Origin: Ketobacter alkanivorans
GTDB lineage: Bacteria > Pseudomonadota > Gammaproteobacteria > Pseudomonadales > Ketobacteraceae
Reading direction: 5' to 3'
Assembly (NCBI RefSeq): GCF_002863865.1
Contig: NZ_CP022684.1
Span: forward strand, 1,579,501-1,643,500
DNA: 64,000 nt
The translations under genes were made by a program, and so were the position numbers. The notes under the pieces were generated by a model. It had not been told where the DNA came from. It was given only the letters and a program-made list of their open reading frames with translations, and made no database searches. Shown here one piece after another: positions 20,917 through 31,966 of the stretch (position 1 is its first letter; each line of letters begins with the position of its first letter).

Positions 20917-21289
20917 GCCAACCTCCATTGCTGGTCGATGCGGGTGCAGAGCACTGTGTTAGAGCAATAAAACACCAGTTGCAAAAAAGCGGAATAGATT
21001 TGGTGAGATCCATCCCGCTTCCTAATATTGTACACTGGCTTGATCATATCAAGTCGTTGCGGCCGGGCAATCTACTCTTTCTGCTGAACTCTGGGCCGAA
21101 CAATACCCGGCTTGATACAGTTGACTGTTAAGCCTTTCGATATTGTAAGTAGATGAATATGGCAGATGATGGCAGCCCGACCATAAGCTGATCGGGCGGT
21201 ATTTTATCGAATAGACACCAGTGCGTCTACGCTTTTATGGACATGAACAACAAGGCTTGGGGGGTGTGCTGGATCACACCCCGATCACC
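20917..21289. other. carA upstream region, non-coding
   Basis: No gene is supported. On the minus strand it should carry the carA promoter. A TACAAT (21032-21027) is a candidate -10 box, but its TTGATA (21052-21047) partner is only 14 nt away, which is too close. That TTGATA lies inside a 15-nt perfect palindrome (CTTGAT-CAT-ATCAAG, 21039-21053) that could be an operator. A second inverted repeat, GCCCGA/TCGGGC, lies near 21176-21200. Arginine or pyrimidine control of carAB is known in other bacteria but cannot be shown here. Confidence 0.4.
21261..21282 (-). terminator. Hairpin after the giant repeat gene
   Basis: GGGGTGTG pairs perfectly with CACACCCC around a 6-nt loop, only 8 nt past the stop codon of the 2056-aa gene. 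No U-tract follows on the minus strand, so it is a weak intrinsic terminator, or a 3'-end stabiliser used with Rho. Confidence 0.4.
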
Positions 21290-24200
21290 TTAGCGATACT
21301 CTATGTGTAACGTCGGCGCAGCGGCCCTTTCACCGTTGTATGACTCAACAGTTCTGGTGCCACTACCAGTGAAGATAAATGACATCGCGCCGCCGCTGAC
21401 CCAGTCACCACGATCCACCAGCACCTGAATCAGGCTGGACAGATCGGCGGTGTTGAAACGCTGATCCACGCTCCAGGCACCGGATATATCCCACTGCACG
21501 CTGGACACCAGCGTTGTACGGTTGGTGATATTGTAGGCATCATTACTGAAAGTAACGGGGTTTGCGCTGTCCTCTGCCGTGATACTGATAAAGGCATCGC
21601 CCGACGAGGCTTCATCAACTTCGAAGGTTATATAGGCATTGACGATTTCAGCGTTGGCAGGAATCGCCACGCCCTGGAACCTGACCCCTACGGTTTGCAG
21701 GCTGTAGCCCACTTCATCGACGATCTCAAGATCCGAGCTGTACAACTGGATGGAGCCATCGGCCTGCTCTTCGGCGTCGTCTTCGGACAATGAAACCTGA
21801 ATATCCAGGGTTTGCACGACAGAGTCGATCACGACCACGGCAGAGGTGGACTCATCTGATTGGTTACCGGCATAGTCATAGGCTCCAACCACATAGGTGT
21901 AGCTGCCTACCCCCAGGCCTGAATCCACAAAACCGCCCGCACCTGACTGATCCGATACCTGTACACCATTCCGGTATACCCAATAACCAGCAACACCGGT
22001 ATTGTCGGTAGAGGCTGCCCAGTTTACCAAGACATCACCATTGGCTTGCAGTACAGCACTGACGCCCTGAGGCACCGAGGGCGACTCGATATCAGGGGCC
22101 AGCACCGTAACAATGACGCTGTCGCTGGCGGTAAATTCACCGTCGTCCGCAGACAGTTGCAGTTCATAGGTGCCTTCCGCCATGAAGGTGGCATCGGTTA
22201 CCGCTGCCATATCATTGCTGAAGGTAACACCGGCCGGGCCTGAGAGAACAGTCCAGGATAGATCCATATAGCTGGTCAAACCATCATCAATGAGGCTGCC
22301 ATTCAAGGTTATGGTGTCCGCAGGCAAGCTGAGCAACTGATCCGCTCCCGCATTCACCACTGGCGCCTGGTTAACCGGCTCGCCTTCGTAATATTCAATG
22401 TGCAGAACCGGAGCCGCTGGTCGCTCACCGTTATAGGACTCTGCTGTGCGAGTGCCCGTGCCGGTAATGACAAAGCCCAGTGCGTTGCCAGCCCCCCAGG
22501 TAGAGCTGCTTACCAGAGGCTGAATCAGGCCTGCCAGATTCGGAGACTGGTGCACTTGATCAACCGACCAGGCGGGTAACGCATCCCAGATCACACTGCC
22601 AGCGGTTGCACGGGAGGACACGTTGTAGGCATCCGCCGTGAAGGTGGGCATATTGGCTTCATCTACAATGGCGATGGTCAGGGTAGAGGCACCGGAGCCC
22701 GCTTCATCGGCTTCGAATTGCAGCCAGGCATTGGTGATCACCACCCCTGCTGGCAGCTGCACATCGGCAAACCGCAAGCCAACGCGCTGGTTACCCATAC
22801 CCACTTCGTCGACCAGCTCAAGATCCGTGCTGTACAAATCCATACGACCATCTTCGCCTTCTTCCACATCGTCTTCGCCTGCGGAAATAGCCACATCCAG
22901 CGTAAACACTGCATCCGGAATAAACGGCGTAGTAACACCGACGGTGAACGAGTAAATTGATTCATTACCCGCTGCATCCAGCGCGCTGATCTGGTATTCG
23001 TAGTAGGTTTCAGAATCCAGACCCACGTCTGTAAAAGTGAGATCAGCAACTTCTGCTATCTGCAGGGCGCTACGGTAAACACGATAGGCCACCACGCCGA
23101 CGTTATCAGTCGCAGCATTCCAGCTCAGCGTTACCGAGGCATCGCCGTTTGCCACGGCGACCACACCAACAGGTGCGTCGGGTGCAGTTGCATCCGGTGC
23201 GGTGACGGTAACGGTTACGGTGTCAGACACGATGAACTCACCATCATCGACACTGAACATCAGTGTGTAGACGCCCGCATCGCTGAAAGTTACCTCAGGT
23301 GATGCCACATCAGGCGCTGAGAACACGACCATTGCCGGGCCTCCTACCTGACTCCACTCCACGGTCACGGGAGTCACGCCATCATCGGCATAGGCACCTG
23401 ACAATACCGTCACAGGGCTGGACATGGACACAACCAGATCGCTGCCGGCATTGGCTACCGGAGCCTGATTCACCGGATCACCCTCGTAGTATTCAACGTG
23501 CAGTATCGGTGCGGCTGTGCGCTCGCCGTTATAAGATTCCGCGGTGCGGGTACCGGTTCCGGTGATCACAAAGCCCATAGCATTGCCTGACACCCAGCCT
23601 GGGTTGTTCACCACTTGCTGCACCAGCCCGGCGATATCCGGGGTAACGTGATTCTGATCCACGCTCCAGGCTGGCAGCGAGTTCCACTGCTCTGCGGCCG
23701 TCACGTTGCGAGATGAGATGTTAAAGGCGGCCGAAGTAAAGGTGGGCGTGTTGGCTTCATCAATGGCTCGAATGTTCAAGTTGGTAGCAGAACCGCCAGC
23801 CTCATCAGCCTGGAATTGCAGATAGGCATTGGTGATGATGGCACCAGCCGGTACCGGCACGCTGGCGAAGCGCACACCAACGGTCTGGTTGCCCATGCCG
23901 ACTTCATCCACTAATTCAAGATCGGTGCTGCCCAGATCTATGCGACCATCATCTGCTTCTTCTGCATCATCGGTACCGGTACTTACAGCCACATCAACCA
24001 CTGTGACTGAATCCGGTACGAACGGTGTGGTAGCGCCATCGGCAACCGACAAAGGCGAAGTATTACCTGCTACGTCCACAGCAAGAACCTGGTATTCGTA
24101 ATAGGTTTCAGCGTCCAAGTCGGTATCAACGTACTCCAGCCCGGCCAATTCCACCAGCAGAACGCCATCCCGATATAAACGATAGAGTTGAATGCCTACG

Positions 24201-27200
24201 TTGTCGGTGGCAGCAGACCAGCTGACGGTAATGGAACCCACACCACTGACTGCCGCGGTGAGGCTGTCCGGTGCTATCGGCGCAATCAGATCAGGCTCAG
24301 AAACGGTTACTGTAATACTATCGGCGGCCACAAATTCACTGTCATCCGCTTGCAACTGTAATACGTAAACGCCTGCCGTGGTGAAGGTTGCAGTAGTGGA
24401 TGCCGACCCCGGTGCGGAAAAACTCACTGTGTCCGGCCCGGAAATCACGCTCCACTCTAGATCGAGCGAGCCACTTAAGCCGTCGTCGGTAACAGAGCCG
24501 GTCAGCGCTAGCTGATTGTCAGGCAGAACCAGCACTGCATCTGCGCCAGCATCTACAGTTGGTGCCTGATTAACCGGCGCGCCTTCGTAGTATTCAATAT
24601 GCAGGGTGGGAGCGGCGGCTTGCTCGCCATTATAAGATTCCGCTGTGCGGGTGCCTGTGCCGGAAACCACAAAGCCCATGGCATTACCCGCAGCCCAGCC
24701 AGGGGTGTTGACCACAGCCTGAACCAAAGACGCGATGCTTGGAGTCTGGTGTTTCTGATCCAGCGCGTTCCAGGCTGGCAGGTTGTTCCAGGCAACCGAG
24801 CCCATTGTGCTACGGGAGGTGATGTCGTAAGCAGCTGTGCTAAACGCGGCAACGTTGGTATCGGCAAAAATGGCGATATTCAGGGAGGTAGCTGAACCAC
24901 CGGTTTCATCGGCTTCAAATTCCAGCCAGGCATTGGCAATGGTGGCTCCGCTGGGCACAGGCACACCCACAAAACGCAACCCTACATGCTGATTACCCAT
25001 ACCTATTTCATCGACCAGTTCCAGATCGGTGCTGCCCAGGTCAATGCGGCCATCATCGGCCTCTTCCGCATCATTGTTACCAGAGCTGATTCTAATATCC
25101 ACCATAATGCCTGGCAGCGGCGCAGCGGGAACCGTGACAAACTGAACAGCGCTGAGGGCTGACACGTTACCAGAGAAATCTTCGGCCTGGATCTGATAAC
25201 CATACTCGGTAAGCTCGGACAAGCCGACATCCATATGGGTCAAGGCAGCCAGATGGGCCACTTCAACACCATCACGATACACATAATAAGCCTGCACCCC
25301 GGTGTCATCCGTGGCGGCTTCCCAGGAGATAGTCACCGAGCCATCATTGGCTGCAGACAGCTGGACGTTAGCAGGTACGCTGGGAGCGGTAACGTCCGGC
25401 GCGTACACCGATACCGTTACCGTATCAACAACGCTCAATTCGCCATCGCTCACGCTCAGTTCCAACTCATACACACCGTCCATAGGGAAAGTCGCGGTAG
25501 GAGAAAGGCTGTATGCATCCGAGAACACAACAGAATCGGGGCCACTTACCTGACTCCAAGTGCTGGTTAATGTACCCGCAGGCAGGCCATCATCGGCGGC
25601 ACTGCCACTCAACATAAGCTCGTATGTTGGCAACAGCAGGGTTGCATCATCACCAGCATCCACCATCGGTGCTTGGTTGACTGGCGGGCCCATTATGTAT
25701 TCAACGAACAGGCGTGGCGCAGCATAAGGCGATGCATCATAGGATTCCGCTACTCGACGACCACTGCCGGTAATCACAAAGCCCAGGTTATTGCCACTTT
25801 GCCAACCCGCACGATCCACCAGCTCTTGTACAACAACAGCGATATCCACCGATGCGTGCAACTGACCCACCGTGTTCCAAGAGGGCAATGAATTCCAATC
25901 AGCATAAGCAACGGTTTGGGGGCGACTGGAGATATCAAAAGCGTTACCACTGAAGGCAGCAGGTGCATCCTCTGCCAGACCGCGAATGGTCAGTGACGTT
26001 GGCTCGGAACTGGTTTCATCGGCTTGGAATTCCAGCCATGCATGCACGATCTCGACACCGGCAGGCAACGCAACACCCTGGAAGCGCAGCCCCACATGCT
26101 GAGCGCCACGGCCACCGTCTTCCACCAATTCCAGATCGCCGCCAAAGCGATCCACGCCACCGTCGACAAATTCTTCTGCATCGTCAGCACCGCTGCTGAT
26201 CTGCACGGCCAACAGGGCCTCAGACAGGGTCACCACAACCCCGCTGGACAGGTCGGAGACATTACCGGCAGGATCTTGCGCCTGCACTGTGTACCAATAA
26301 GTGGTCGCTGCATCCACCATGAAATCGCGATAGAACAGATCCGTGGTAGTGGTCAGCAGGACATCGTTTCGATAAATATTATAGTGTTGGACAGCGATGT
26401 TGTCGGAGCTGGGCTCCCAGGCGAGGGCAACCCCGGTATTACTTAGCGTGGAACCTTGCAGGTTAAGTGGAGCAGTCGGTGCCTGGCTGTCGGCCGCCGT
26501 AACGGTGACAGTCATAGTATCCAGACTATTGAGCACACCATCAGAGGCAGTCAGTTGCAGCTCATAGGTGCCGACTTGAGGAAATGTAACCTGAGAACCC
26601 GGTGATGCAGAATTACTGAACAGCACTCCAGCAGGGCCAGATACCTGAGACCAGGCAGAAGTCAGCGTGTCTGAAGGCAAACTATCATCCACGATACCAC
26701 CGGCCAACGTTACAGTATCGGCTGGCAGGCTGATGATCCGATCACTGCCGGCATCAACCTCGGGGGCGTAATTACCCTTGGCGGCTGAATGCAGCGCTGC
26801 CGCTCCAGCCAGTTCGGGCACACCCAGCTGTGGATAAGCAGGGTTGTACCAAGCCACATCACCGTTTTCCATCAAAGGAGAGGTGAGGAATACTCGGTAA
26901 ACGCTGGCTCCTTCTGCCACGCCGAGATCCGACAGGTCGATATAAGCAATGGTGACCTGAATACAGTTATTGTAATAGGGCGTGGGCATGGCCACAGGAT
27001 CAGAAATAACGGTCACAGAGCCTGGGGCATAGGGCGCTTGAATGGACGCTTTGTCCAAACCAACCCGAACCGAGTTGGCAGTACCGATCTGGAACACGGC
27101 CAAGTCATTGCCGGGGTTATTCACCACCACGTTATCGGTAAACGCCAACTCGATATATTGATAAGGAGGGGCGGCACTGTTGTAGTCGCCATTGGGGCCC

Positions 27201-27460
27201 GGCTCCATATCATGGTAGCCGTAGTTGATCCAGGTGTTGAGATCGCTACCGGCAATAGCCTCATCAATAGAGGCGGGAACGACACCACCACACCCGGTCA
27301 GATCACCGGTAAAATCGGTGGAAAGCACCCGGTCTGCAAACGCATTATCGTCGAAACTGATGCCGCCAAACTCGATAGCGGCCTGAGACCATGAAGCACT
27401 AACACTAGCAATCGTGAGCAAGGCGGGCTTTATCCACGATTTAACAGAAATGATGGTCAT
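21290..27460 (-). CDS. Giant exported modular protein with five PKD-like/FN3/beta-sandwich repeats
   Basis: 2056 aa. A Sec signal peptide (1-27, cleavage after SWSQA) is followed by a unique domain (about 28-228) with two Cys, resembling N-terminal jelly-roll domains of PEP-CTERM-type surface proteins (inference). Five tandem units follow (about 230-2056, 360-367 aa each). Each has a PKD/K319L-like domain starting NQAP-VDAG-D, a fibronectin type III domain with YRDG and AGN motifs, and a third domain running from DDAEE-DG to TRTAESYNGE-AAP-LHIEY. The protein stops at the end of the fifth third-domain, with no membrane anchor, PEP-CTERM, LPXTG or T9SS tail. It is likely secreted and used in adhesion or polymer binding (inference). 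It splits the dapB-carA neighbourhood. Confidence 0.9.
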   Translation of the reverse strand: MTIISVKSWIKPALLTIASVSASWSQAAIEFGGISFDDNAFADRVLSTDFTGDLTGCGGVVPASIDEAIAGSDLNTWINYGYHDMEPGPNGDYNSAAPPYQYIELAFTDNVVVNNPGNDLAVFQIGTANSVRVGLDKASIQAPYAPGSVTVISDPVAMPTPYYNNCIQVTIAYIDLSDLGVAEGASVYRVFLTSPLMENGDVAWYNPAYPQLGVPELAGAAALHSAAKGNYAPEVDAGSDRIISLPADTVTLAGGIVDDSLPSDTLTSAWSQVSGPAGVLFSNSASPGSQVTFPQVGTYELQLTASDGVLNSLDTMTVTVTAADSQAPTAPLNLQGSTLSNTGVALAWEPSSDNIAVQHYNIYRNDVLLTTTTDLFYRDFMVDAATTYWYTVQAQDPAGNVSDLSSGVVVTLSEALLAVQISSGADDAEEFVDGGVDRFGGDLELVEDGGRGAQHVGLRFQGVALPAGVEIVHAWLEFQADETSSEPTSLTIRGLAEDAPAAFSGNAFDISSRPQTVAYADWNSLPSWNTVGQLHASVDIAVVVQELVDRAGWQSGNNLGFVITGSGRRVAESYDASPYAAPRLFVEYIMGPPVNQAPMVDAGDDATLLLPTYELMLSGSAADDGLPAGTLTSTWSQVSGPDSVVFSDAYSLSPTATFPMDGVYELELSVSDGELSVVDTVTVSVYAPDVTAPSVPANVQLSAANDGSVTISWEAATDDTGVQAYYVYRDGVEVAHLAALTHMDVGLSELTEYGYQIQAEDFSGNVSALSAVQFVTVPAAPLPGIMVDIRISSGNNDAEEADDGRIDLGSTDLELVDEIGMGNQHVGLRFVGVPVPSGATIANAWLEFEADETGGSATSLNIAIFADTNVAAFSTAAYDITSRSTMGSVAWNNLPAWNALDQKHQTPSIASLVQAVVNTPGWAAGNAMGFVVSGTGTRTAESYNGEQAAAPTLHIEYYEGAPVNQAPTVDAGADAVLVLPDNQLALTGSVTDDGLSGSLDLEWSVISGPDTVSFSAPGSASTTATFTTAGVYVLQLQADDSEFVAADSITVTVSEPDLIAPIAPDSLTAAVSGVGSITVSWSAATDNVGIQLYRLYRDGVLLVELAGLEYVDTDLDAETYYEYQVLAVDVAGNTSPLSVADGATTPFVPDSVTVVDVAVSTGTDDAEEADDGRIDLGSTDLELVDEVGMGNQTVGVRFASVPVPAGAIITNAYLQFQADEAGGSATNLNIRAIDEANTPTFTSAAFNISSRNVTAAEQWNSLPAWSVDQNHVTPDIAGLVQQVVNNPGWVSGNAMGFVITGTGTRTAESYNGERTAAPILHVEYYEGDPVNQAPVANAGSDLVVSMSSPVTVLSGAYADDGVTPVTVEWSQVGGPAMVVFSAPDVASPEVTFSDAGVYTLMFSVDDGEFIVSDTVTVTVTAPDATAPDAPVGVVAVANGDASVTLSWNAATDNVGVVAYRVYRSALQIAEVADLTFTDVGLDSETYYEYQISALDAAGNESIYSFTVGVTTPFIPDAVFTLDVAISAGEDDVEEGEDGRMDLYSTDLELVDEVGMGNQRVGLRFADVQLPAGVVITNAWLQFEADEAGSGASTLTIAIVDEANMPTFTADAYNVSSRATAGSVIWDALPAWSVDQVHQSPNLAGLIQPLVSSSTWGAGNALGFVITGTGTRTAESYNGERPAAPVLHIEYYEGEPVNQAPVVNAGADQLLSLPADTITLNGSLIDDGLTSYMDLSWTVLSGPAGVTFSNDMAAVTDATFMAEGTYELQLSADDGEFTASDSVIVTVLAPDIESPSVPQGVSAVLQANGDVLVNWAASTDNTGVAGYWVYRNGVQVSDQSGAGGFVDSGLGVGSYTYVVGAYDYAGNQSDESTSAVVVIDSVVQTLDIQVSLSEDDAEEQADGSIQLYSSDLEIVDEVGYSLQTVGVRFQGVAIPANAEIVNAYITFEVDEASSGDAFISITAEDSANPVTFSNDAYNITNRTTLVSSVQWDISGAWSVDQRFNTADLSSLIQVLVDRGDWVSGGAMSFIFTGSGTRTVESYNGERAAAPTLHIEYR
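21293..26773 (-). repeat. Five tandem 1.1-kb coding repeats
   Basis: In-frame repeat units of the giant gene, read on the minus strand: unit 1 about 26773-25691, unit 2 25681-24581, unit 3 24580-23480, unit 4 23479-22382, unit 5 22381-21293. Units 2-4 are most alike; the end of the third domain (coding for GTGTRTAESYNGE) is also similar at DNA level near 22430, 23520 and 24630. Units 1 and 5 are the most diverged, which suggests expansion from the middle by unequal recombination (inference). Confidence 0.85.
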
Positions 27461-27502
27461 TGTCTGATTTCACCCTTAAAGCGTCTAAATAGGAACGTCA
27501 GT

Positions 27503-27530
27503 ATTATAATGAAAGGGCTTTCTGCAAAAA
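27503..27530 (-). promoter_or_regulatory. Candidate promoter of the giant repeat gene
   Basis: A perfect TATAAT (27508-27503, minus strand), 42 nt before the ATG, with a T-rich but poor -35 region (TTTTTG, 16-nt spacer). It suggests independent transcription of the giant gene rather than read-through from dapB. The poor -35 may mean an activator is needed. Confidence 0.45.
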
Positions 27531-27666
27531 TCAGACCATAGAATAAAGGCAATACTTTTCAATAAGTTGCATTGCATTCAAGATAAAAAAGGAGGGGAAA
27601 CTGTAATTTTTTTCGACAACAAAAACGATTAGGAAAGAGCCAGATATGGCCAAGATGGATTGAAAT

Positions 27667-27692
27667 AGGCGCCACCCTGCCCGGCAGCGCCT
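27667..27692 (-). terminator. Weak hairpin after dapB
   Basis: AGGCGC and GCGCCT pair around a GC-rich loop that can form extra pairs, 14 nt past the dapB stop; only ATTTC follows, so the U-tract is poor. It may partly separate dapB from the giant gene. Confidence 0.35.
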
Positions 27693-27705
27693 CAACGTCA
27701 GACGT

Positions 27706-28536
<831 letters not shown>

Positions 28537-28556
28537 TTAATGGTTCTTAGCGGCCC

Positions 28557-29699
28557 TTAAAGCATGTCATCAAAGAACGATTTCACGCCGTCGAACCAGC
28601 CACTCTTTTTCGGCGACTGACGATGGCCTTCTTTTTCCAGGCTCTCCTGGAACTGTTTTAACAATTCTTTCTGCTCTTTGGAAAGGTTAACCGGCGTTTC
28701 AATGATAACTCGACACAGCAGATCGCCCGCGTTGCCACCGCGCACCGGAGTCACACCTTTGCCACGCAGACGGAACAGCTTTCCTGTCTGAGTTTCGGTA
28801 GGAATCTTCAGCTTAACGCGTCCATCCAGCGTGGGCACTTCCAGCTCACCACCCAAGGCGGCATCCACAAAACTGATGGGCACCTCAGTATACAGATCCT
28901 TGCCTTCACGACGGAAAATTGAGTGATCACGTACGGCTACCTGCACATACAAATCACCGGCCGGGCCACCGTTCATACCGGCTTCACCCTCCCCTGCCAA
29001 ACGAATACGGTCGCCCGTGTCCACGCCTGGAGGAATTTTCACCGACAGTGTTTTACGCTTTTCTTTGCGGCCCTGACCATGACAGTCGGAGCAAGGATCT
29101 TTAATTATTTTGCCCTGGCCACGACAGGCCGGACAGGTCTGCTGCACGGAAAAGAAGCCTTGTTGCATACGCACCTGACCAACACCACCGCAGGTGGTAC
29201 AGGACACAGGACTTGTGCCTTTCTTGGCACCAGAACCGTCACAGGTATCACAATGCACCATCGTCGGCACACGAATCTCTACGCTGGTGCCTTTTACGGC
29301 TTCCTCCAGATCCAGTTCCAGGGTATAGCGCAAATCCGAACCGCGATTATGGCGCGATCCGCCGCGGCCACCCGCTCCACCGCCACCAAAAATGTCGCCG
29401 AACACGTCACCGAATATATCGCTGAAACTGGCACCACCTGCACCGGCATGGAAACCGCCGCCGCCCATATTGGGGTCTACCCCGGCATGACCGTATTGAT
29501 CGTATGCTGCTCTTTTTTGTTCATCAGAGAGCACTTCGTAGGCTTCGCTGGCTTCCTTGAACTTGGCTTCGGCCTCTTTGTCGTCCGGGTTACGGTCCGG
29601 GTGAAACTTCATGGCCAATTTGCGGTAGGCCTTTTTGATTTCCGGCGCTTCCGCAGATTTGCTAACCCCGAGTACTTCGTAAAAATCTCTTTTCGACAT
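28557..29699 (-). CDS. dnaJ: Chaperone protein DnaJ
   Basis: Hsp40 co-chaperone that delivers clients to DnaK and stimulates its ATPase. 380 aa. The J domain (1-70) has the HPD motif in [10 protein letters not shown]; a Gly-rich linker (about 75-125) follows. The zinc domain has four CxxCxGxG repeats ([32 protein letters not shown]), then the C-terminal substrate-binding domains. It lies 147 nt downstream of dnaK; that gap has a GC-rich hairpin near 29758-29777 but no U-tract, so read-through is expected. Confidence 0.98.
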   Translation of the reverse strand: MSKRDFYEVLGVSKSAEAPEIKKAYRKLAMKFHPDRNPDDKEAEAKFKEASEAYEVLSDEQKRAAYDQYGHAGVDPNMGGGGFHAGAGGASFSDIFGDVFGDIFGGGGAGGRGGSRHNRGSDLRYTLELDLEEAVKGTSVEIRVPTMVHCDTCDGSGAKKGTSPVSCTTCGGVGQVRMQQGFFSVQQTCPACRGQGKIIKDPCSDCHGQGRKEKRKTLSVKIPPGVDTGDRIRLAGEGEAGMNGGPAGDLYVQVAVRDHSIFRREGKDLYTEVPISFVDAALGGELEVPTLDGRVKLKIPTETQTGKLFRLRGKGVTPVRGGNAGDLLCRVIIETPVNLSKEQKELLKQFQESLEKEGHRQSPKKSGWFDGVKSFFDDML

Positions 29700-29846
29700 G
29701 CGTTCAGACCAATGTAATAAGTTTAATGGTGGAAAGCGTGAGAGCTTGACGCAAGAGCGCGGAGACAGGGCTCCGCGACTCGTTAACGCCTTTAGTAAAC
29801 TAGCGAGGGGACCGGCTCACCAAGGAACCGGCCCGCCCCGTCACGC

Positions 29847-31778
29847 TTACTTCTTGTTTTCGTCCACTTCTTCGAACTCGGCATCAACCGCGTCATCGGC
29901 AGCACCGGCATTACCGGAATCTGCCGCAGCGTCAGTAGCCTGGGCACCGCCTTCGGCTTGCTGCTCAGCATACAACCGCTGGGCCAAGCCGGATGAAGCT
30001 TCGGTTAGGGCTTTGGTTTTGGCTTCGATATCGTCTTTATCATCGCCTTTCAATGCCTCTTCCAGTGCGGTAATCGCTGCTTCGATGGCCGTTTTCTCAT
30101 CTGGCTGAACTTTATCAGCAGCTTCTTCCAGGGTCTTCTTGGTGGCGTGAATCATGCCATCAGCCTGATTGCGCACGGTGACCAGCTCTTCGAACTTGCG
30201 GTCTTCCTCAGCGTGAGATTCCGCATCGCGTACCATTTGTTCGATCTCTTCATCATTCAAGCCCGAAGAAGCCTTGATGACGATGGACTGCTCTTTACCG
30301 GTGGCCTTGTCCTTCGCGCTAACATTCAAAATACCGTTAGCATCGATGTCGAAGGTCACTTCGATTTGCGGCATACCGCGAGGTGCCGGTGGAATGTCGG
30401 AAAGATCGAAACGACCCAGCGACTTATTCTGGGCAGCTTGCTTACGCTCACCCTGGCACACATGCACGGTTACTGCAGTTTGATTGTCATCTGCTGTGGA
30501 GAAGATCTGCGATTTCTTGGTCGGAATCGTTGTGTTCTTCTCGATCAGGGACGTCATCACGCCACCCATGGTTTCAATACCCAGAGTCAGAGGGGTTACG
30601 TCCAGCAGCAATACGTCTTTTACATCACCCGCCAGAACCGCCGCCTGGATAGAGGCACCCACGGCAACCGCTTCATCCGGGTTCACGTCTTTACGTGGCT
30701 CTTTACCGAAGAAGTCTTTTACCTTCTCCTGTACCAGAGGCATACGGGTCTGACCGCCCACCAGGATAACCTCGTTGATGTCAGACGCTTTCAAACCGGC
30801 ATCTTTCAATGCTGTAGCACAAGGCTTCAGCGAGTCCACCACCATTTTCTCAACCAGTGATTCCAACTTGGCGCGGGTCAGCTTGATGTTCAAGTGTTTC
30901 GGGCCAGAGGCATCGGCAGTGATATAAGGCAGGTTCACTTCAGTCTGCTGACTGGAAGACAGTTCGATCTTGGCTTTCTCGGCAGACTCTTTCAGACGCT
31001 GCAGAGCCAAAGGATCGTTGTGCAGATCGATACCGGAATCTTTCTTGAATTCATCGGCCAGATACTCGATCAGGCGCAAATCAAAATCTTCACCACCCAG
31101 ATGGGTATCACCGTTGGTGGCCAGCACTTCAAACTGGTGCTCACCGTCCACTTCAGCGATTTCGATGATGGAGATATCGAACGTACCACCACCCAGATCG
31201 TAAACCGCTACCACGGAGTCGCCACGTTTTTTATCCATACCGTAGGCCAGGGCCGCTGCGGTAGGCTCGTTGATGATACGCTTGACATCCAAACCAGCGA
31301 TGCGGCCGGCATCTTTAGTGGCCTGACGCTGGCTGTCATTAAAGTAGGCCGGTACAGTGATTACCGCCTCGGTTACTGGCTCGCCCAGATAGTCTTCTGC
31401 GGTTTTCTTCATCTTTTTCAGAATTTCCGCAGACACCTGAGGAGGCGCCATTTTCTTGCCCTGCGCTTCTACCCAAGCATCACCATTATCGGACTTGATG
31501 ATTTTGAATGGGGCGCGCTTGAGGTCTTTCTGCACCTCGTCGTCAGTGAACTTGCGACCAATCAGACGCTTCACTGCGTACATGGTGTTATGTGGGTTGG
31601 TTACCGCCTGACGCTTAGCGGATTGCCCCACCAGGATTTCTCCATCTTCGTTATAAGCAATGATGGACGGGGTGGTACGATCACCTTCGCTGTTCTCGAT
31701 AACCTTGGGCTTGTCGCCTTCCATTACCGCTACGCACGAGTTGGTTGTACCCAGGTCGATGCCGATAATTTTACCCAT
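29847..31778 (-). CDS. dnaK: Chaperone protein DnaK
   Basis: Hsp70 ATP-driven chaperone; also titrates sigma-32 in proteobacteria. 643 aa. The ATPase domain opens with [17 protein letters not shown] and includes [13 protein letters not shown]; the substrate-binding domain and the helical lid follow, ending in the conserved acidic tail [11 protein letters not shown] well-matched sigma-32 promoter lies at 31900-31925, giving a leader of about 115 nt that contains a CGGGC/GCCCG hairpin (31806-31820). grpE and hrcA lie upstream, dnaJ and dapB downstream. Confidence 0.99.
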   Translation of the reverse strand: MGKIIGIDLGTTNSCVAVMEGDKPKVIENSEGDRTTPSIIAYNEDGEILVGQSAKRQAVTNPHNTMYAVKRLIGRKFTDDEVQKDLKRAPFKIIKSDNGDAWVEAQGKKMAPPQVSAEILKKMKKTAEDYLGEPVTEAVITVPAYFNDSQRQATKDAGRIAGLDVKRIINEPTAAALAYGMDKKRGDSVVAVYDLGGGTFDISIIEIAEVDGEHQFEVLATNGDTHLGGEDFDLRLIEYLADEFKKDSGIDLHNDPLALQRLKESAEKAKIELSSSQQTEVNLPYITADASGPKHLNIKLTRAKLESLVEKMVVDSLKPCATALKDAGLKASDINEVILVGGQTRMPLVQEKVKDFFGKEPRKDVNPDEAVAVGASIQAAVLAGDVKDVLLLDVTPLTLGIETMGGVMTSLIEKNTTIPTKKSQIFSTADDNQTAVTVHVCQGERKQAAQNKSLGRFDLSDIPPAPRGMPQIEVTFDIDANGILNVSAKDKATGKEQSIVIKASSGLNDEEIEQMVRDAESHAEEDRKFEELVTVRNQADGMIHATKKTLEEAADKVQPDEKTAIEAAITALEEALKGDDKDDIEAKTKALTEASSGLAQRLYAEQQAEGGAQATDAAADSGNAGAADDAVDAEFEEVDENKK

Positions 31779-31899
31779 TTTAACTCTCCGCTGATTCGCT
31801 CGGTGCGGGCTTATAGCCCGTTTAATGTTTAAAAAACTGTTTAATTACTGTGTTCGAGGGATTGGCTGTATTAGCCTCACCCTGTGTCTGGTTACCTAG

Positions 31900-31925
31900 A
31901 TGGGGACTGACGCCATCTTTTCAAG
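31900..31925 (-). promoter_or_regulatory. Sigma-32 heat-shock promoter of dnaK
   Basis: Minus strand CTTGAA (31925-31920; the next bases continue AA) and CCCCAT (31905-31900) with a 14-nt spacer. This matches the RpoH consensus (CTTGAAA, 11-15 nt, CCCCATNT), with the following CT also fitting. It lies about 120 nt upstream of the dnaK ATG and just downstream of grpE. Confidence 0.85.
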
Positions 31926-31966
31926 GGTTCTGCAATGTTCCTGCTGCAAACCGCTCACCCCGCAGA

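Noticed and set aside
21293-26773. Regularly spaced repeats that might be read as a CRISPR array
   Set aside because: Repeat period is 1.1 kb, in frame within one protein; no short direct repeats or cas genes.
30894-31832. 312-aa plus-strand frame opposite dnaK
   Set aside because: Shadow of the dnaK reading frame; runs through the dnaK leader with no protein features.
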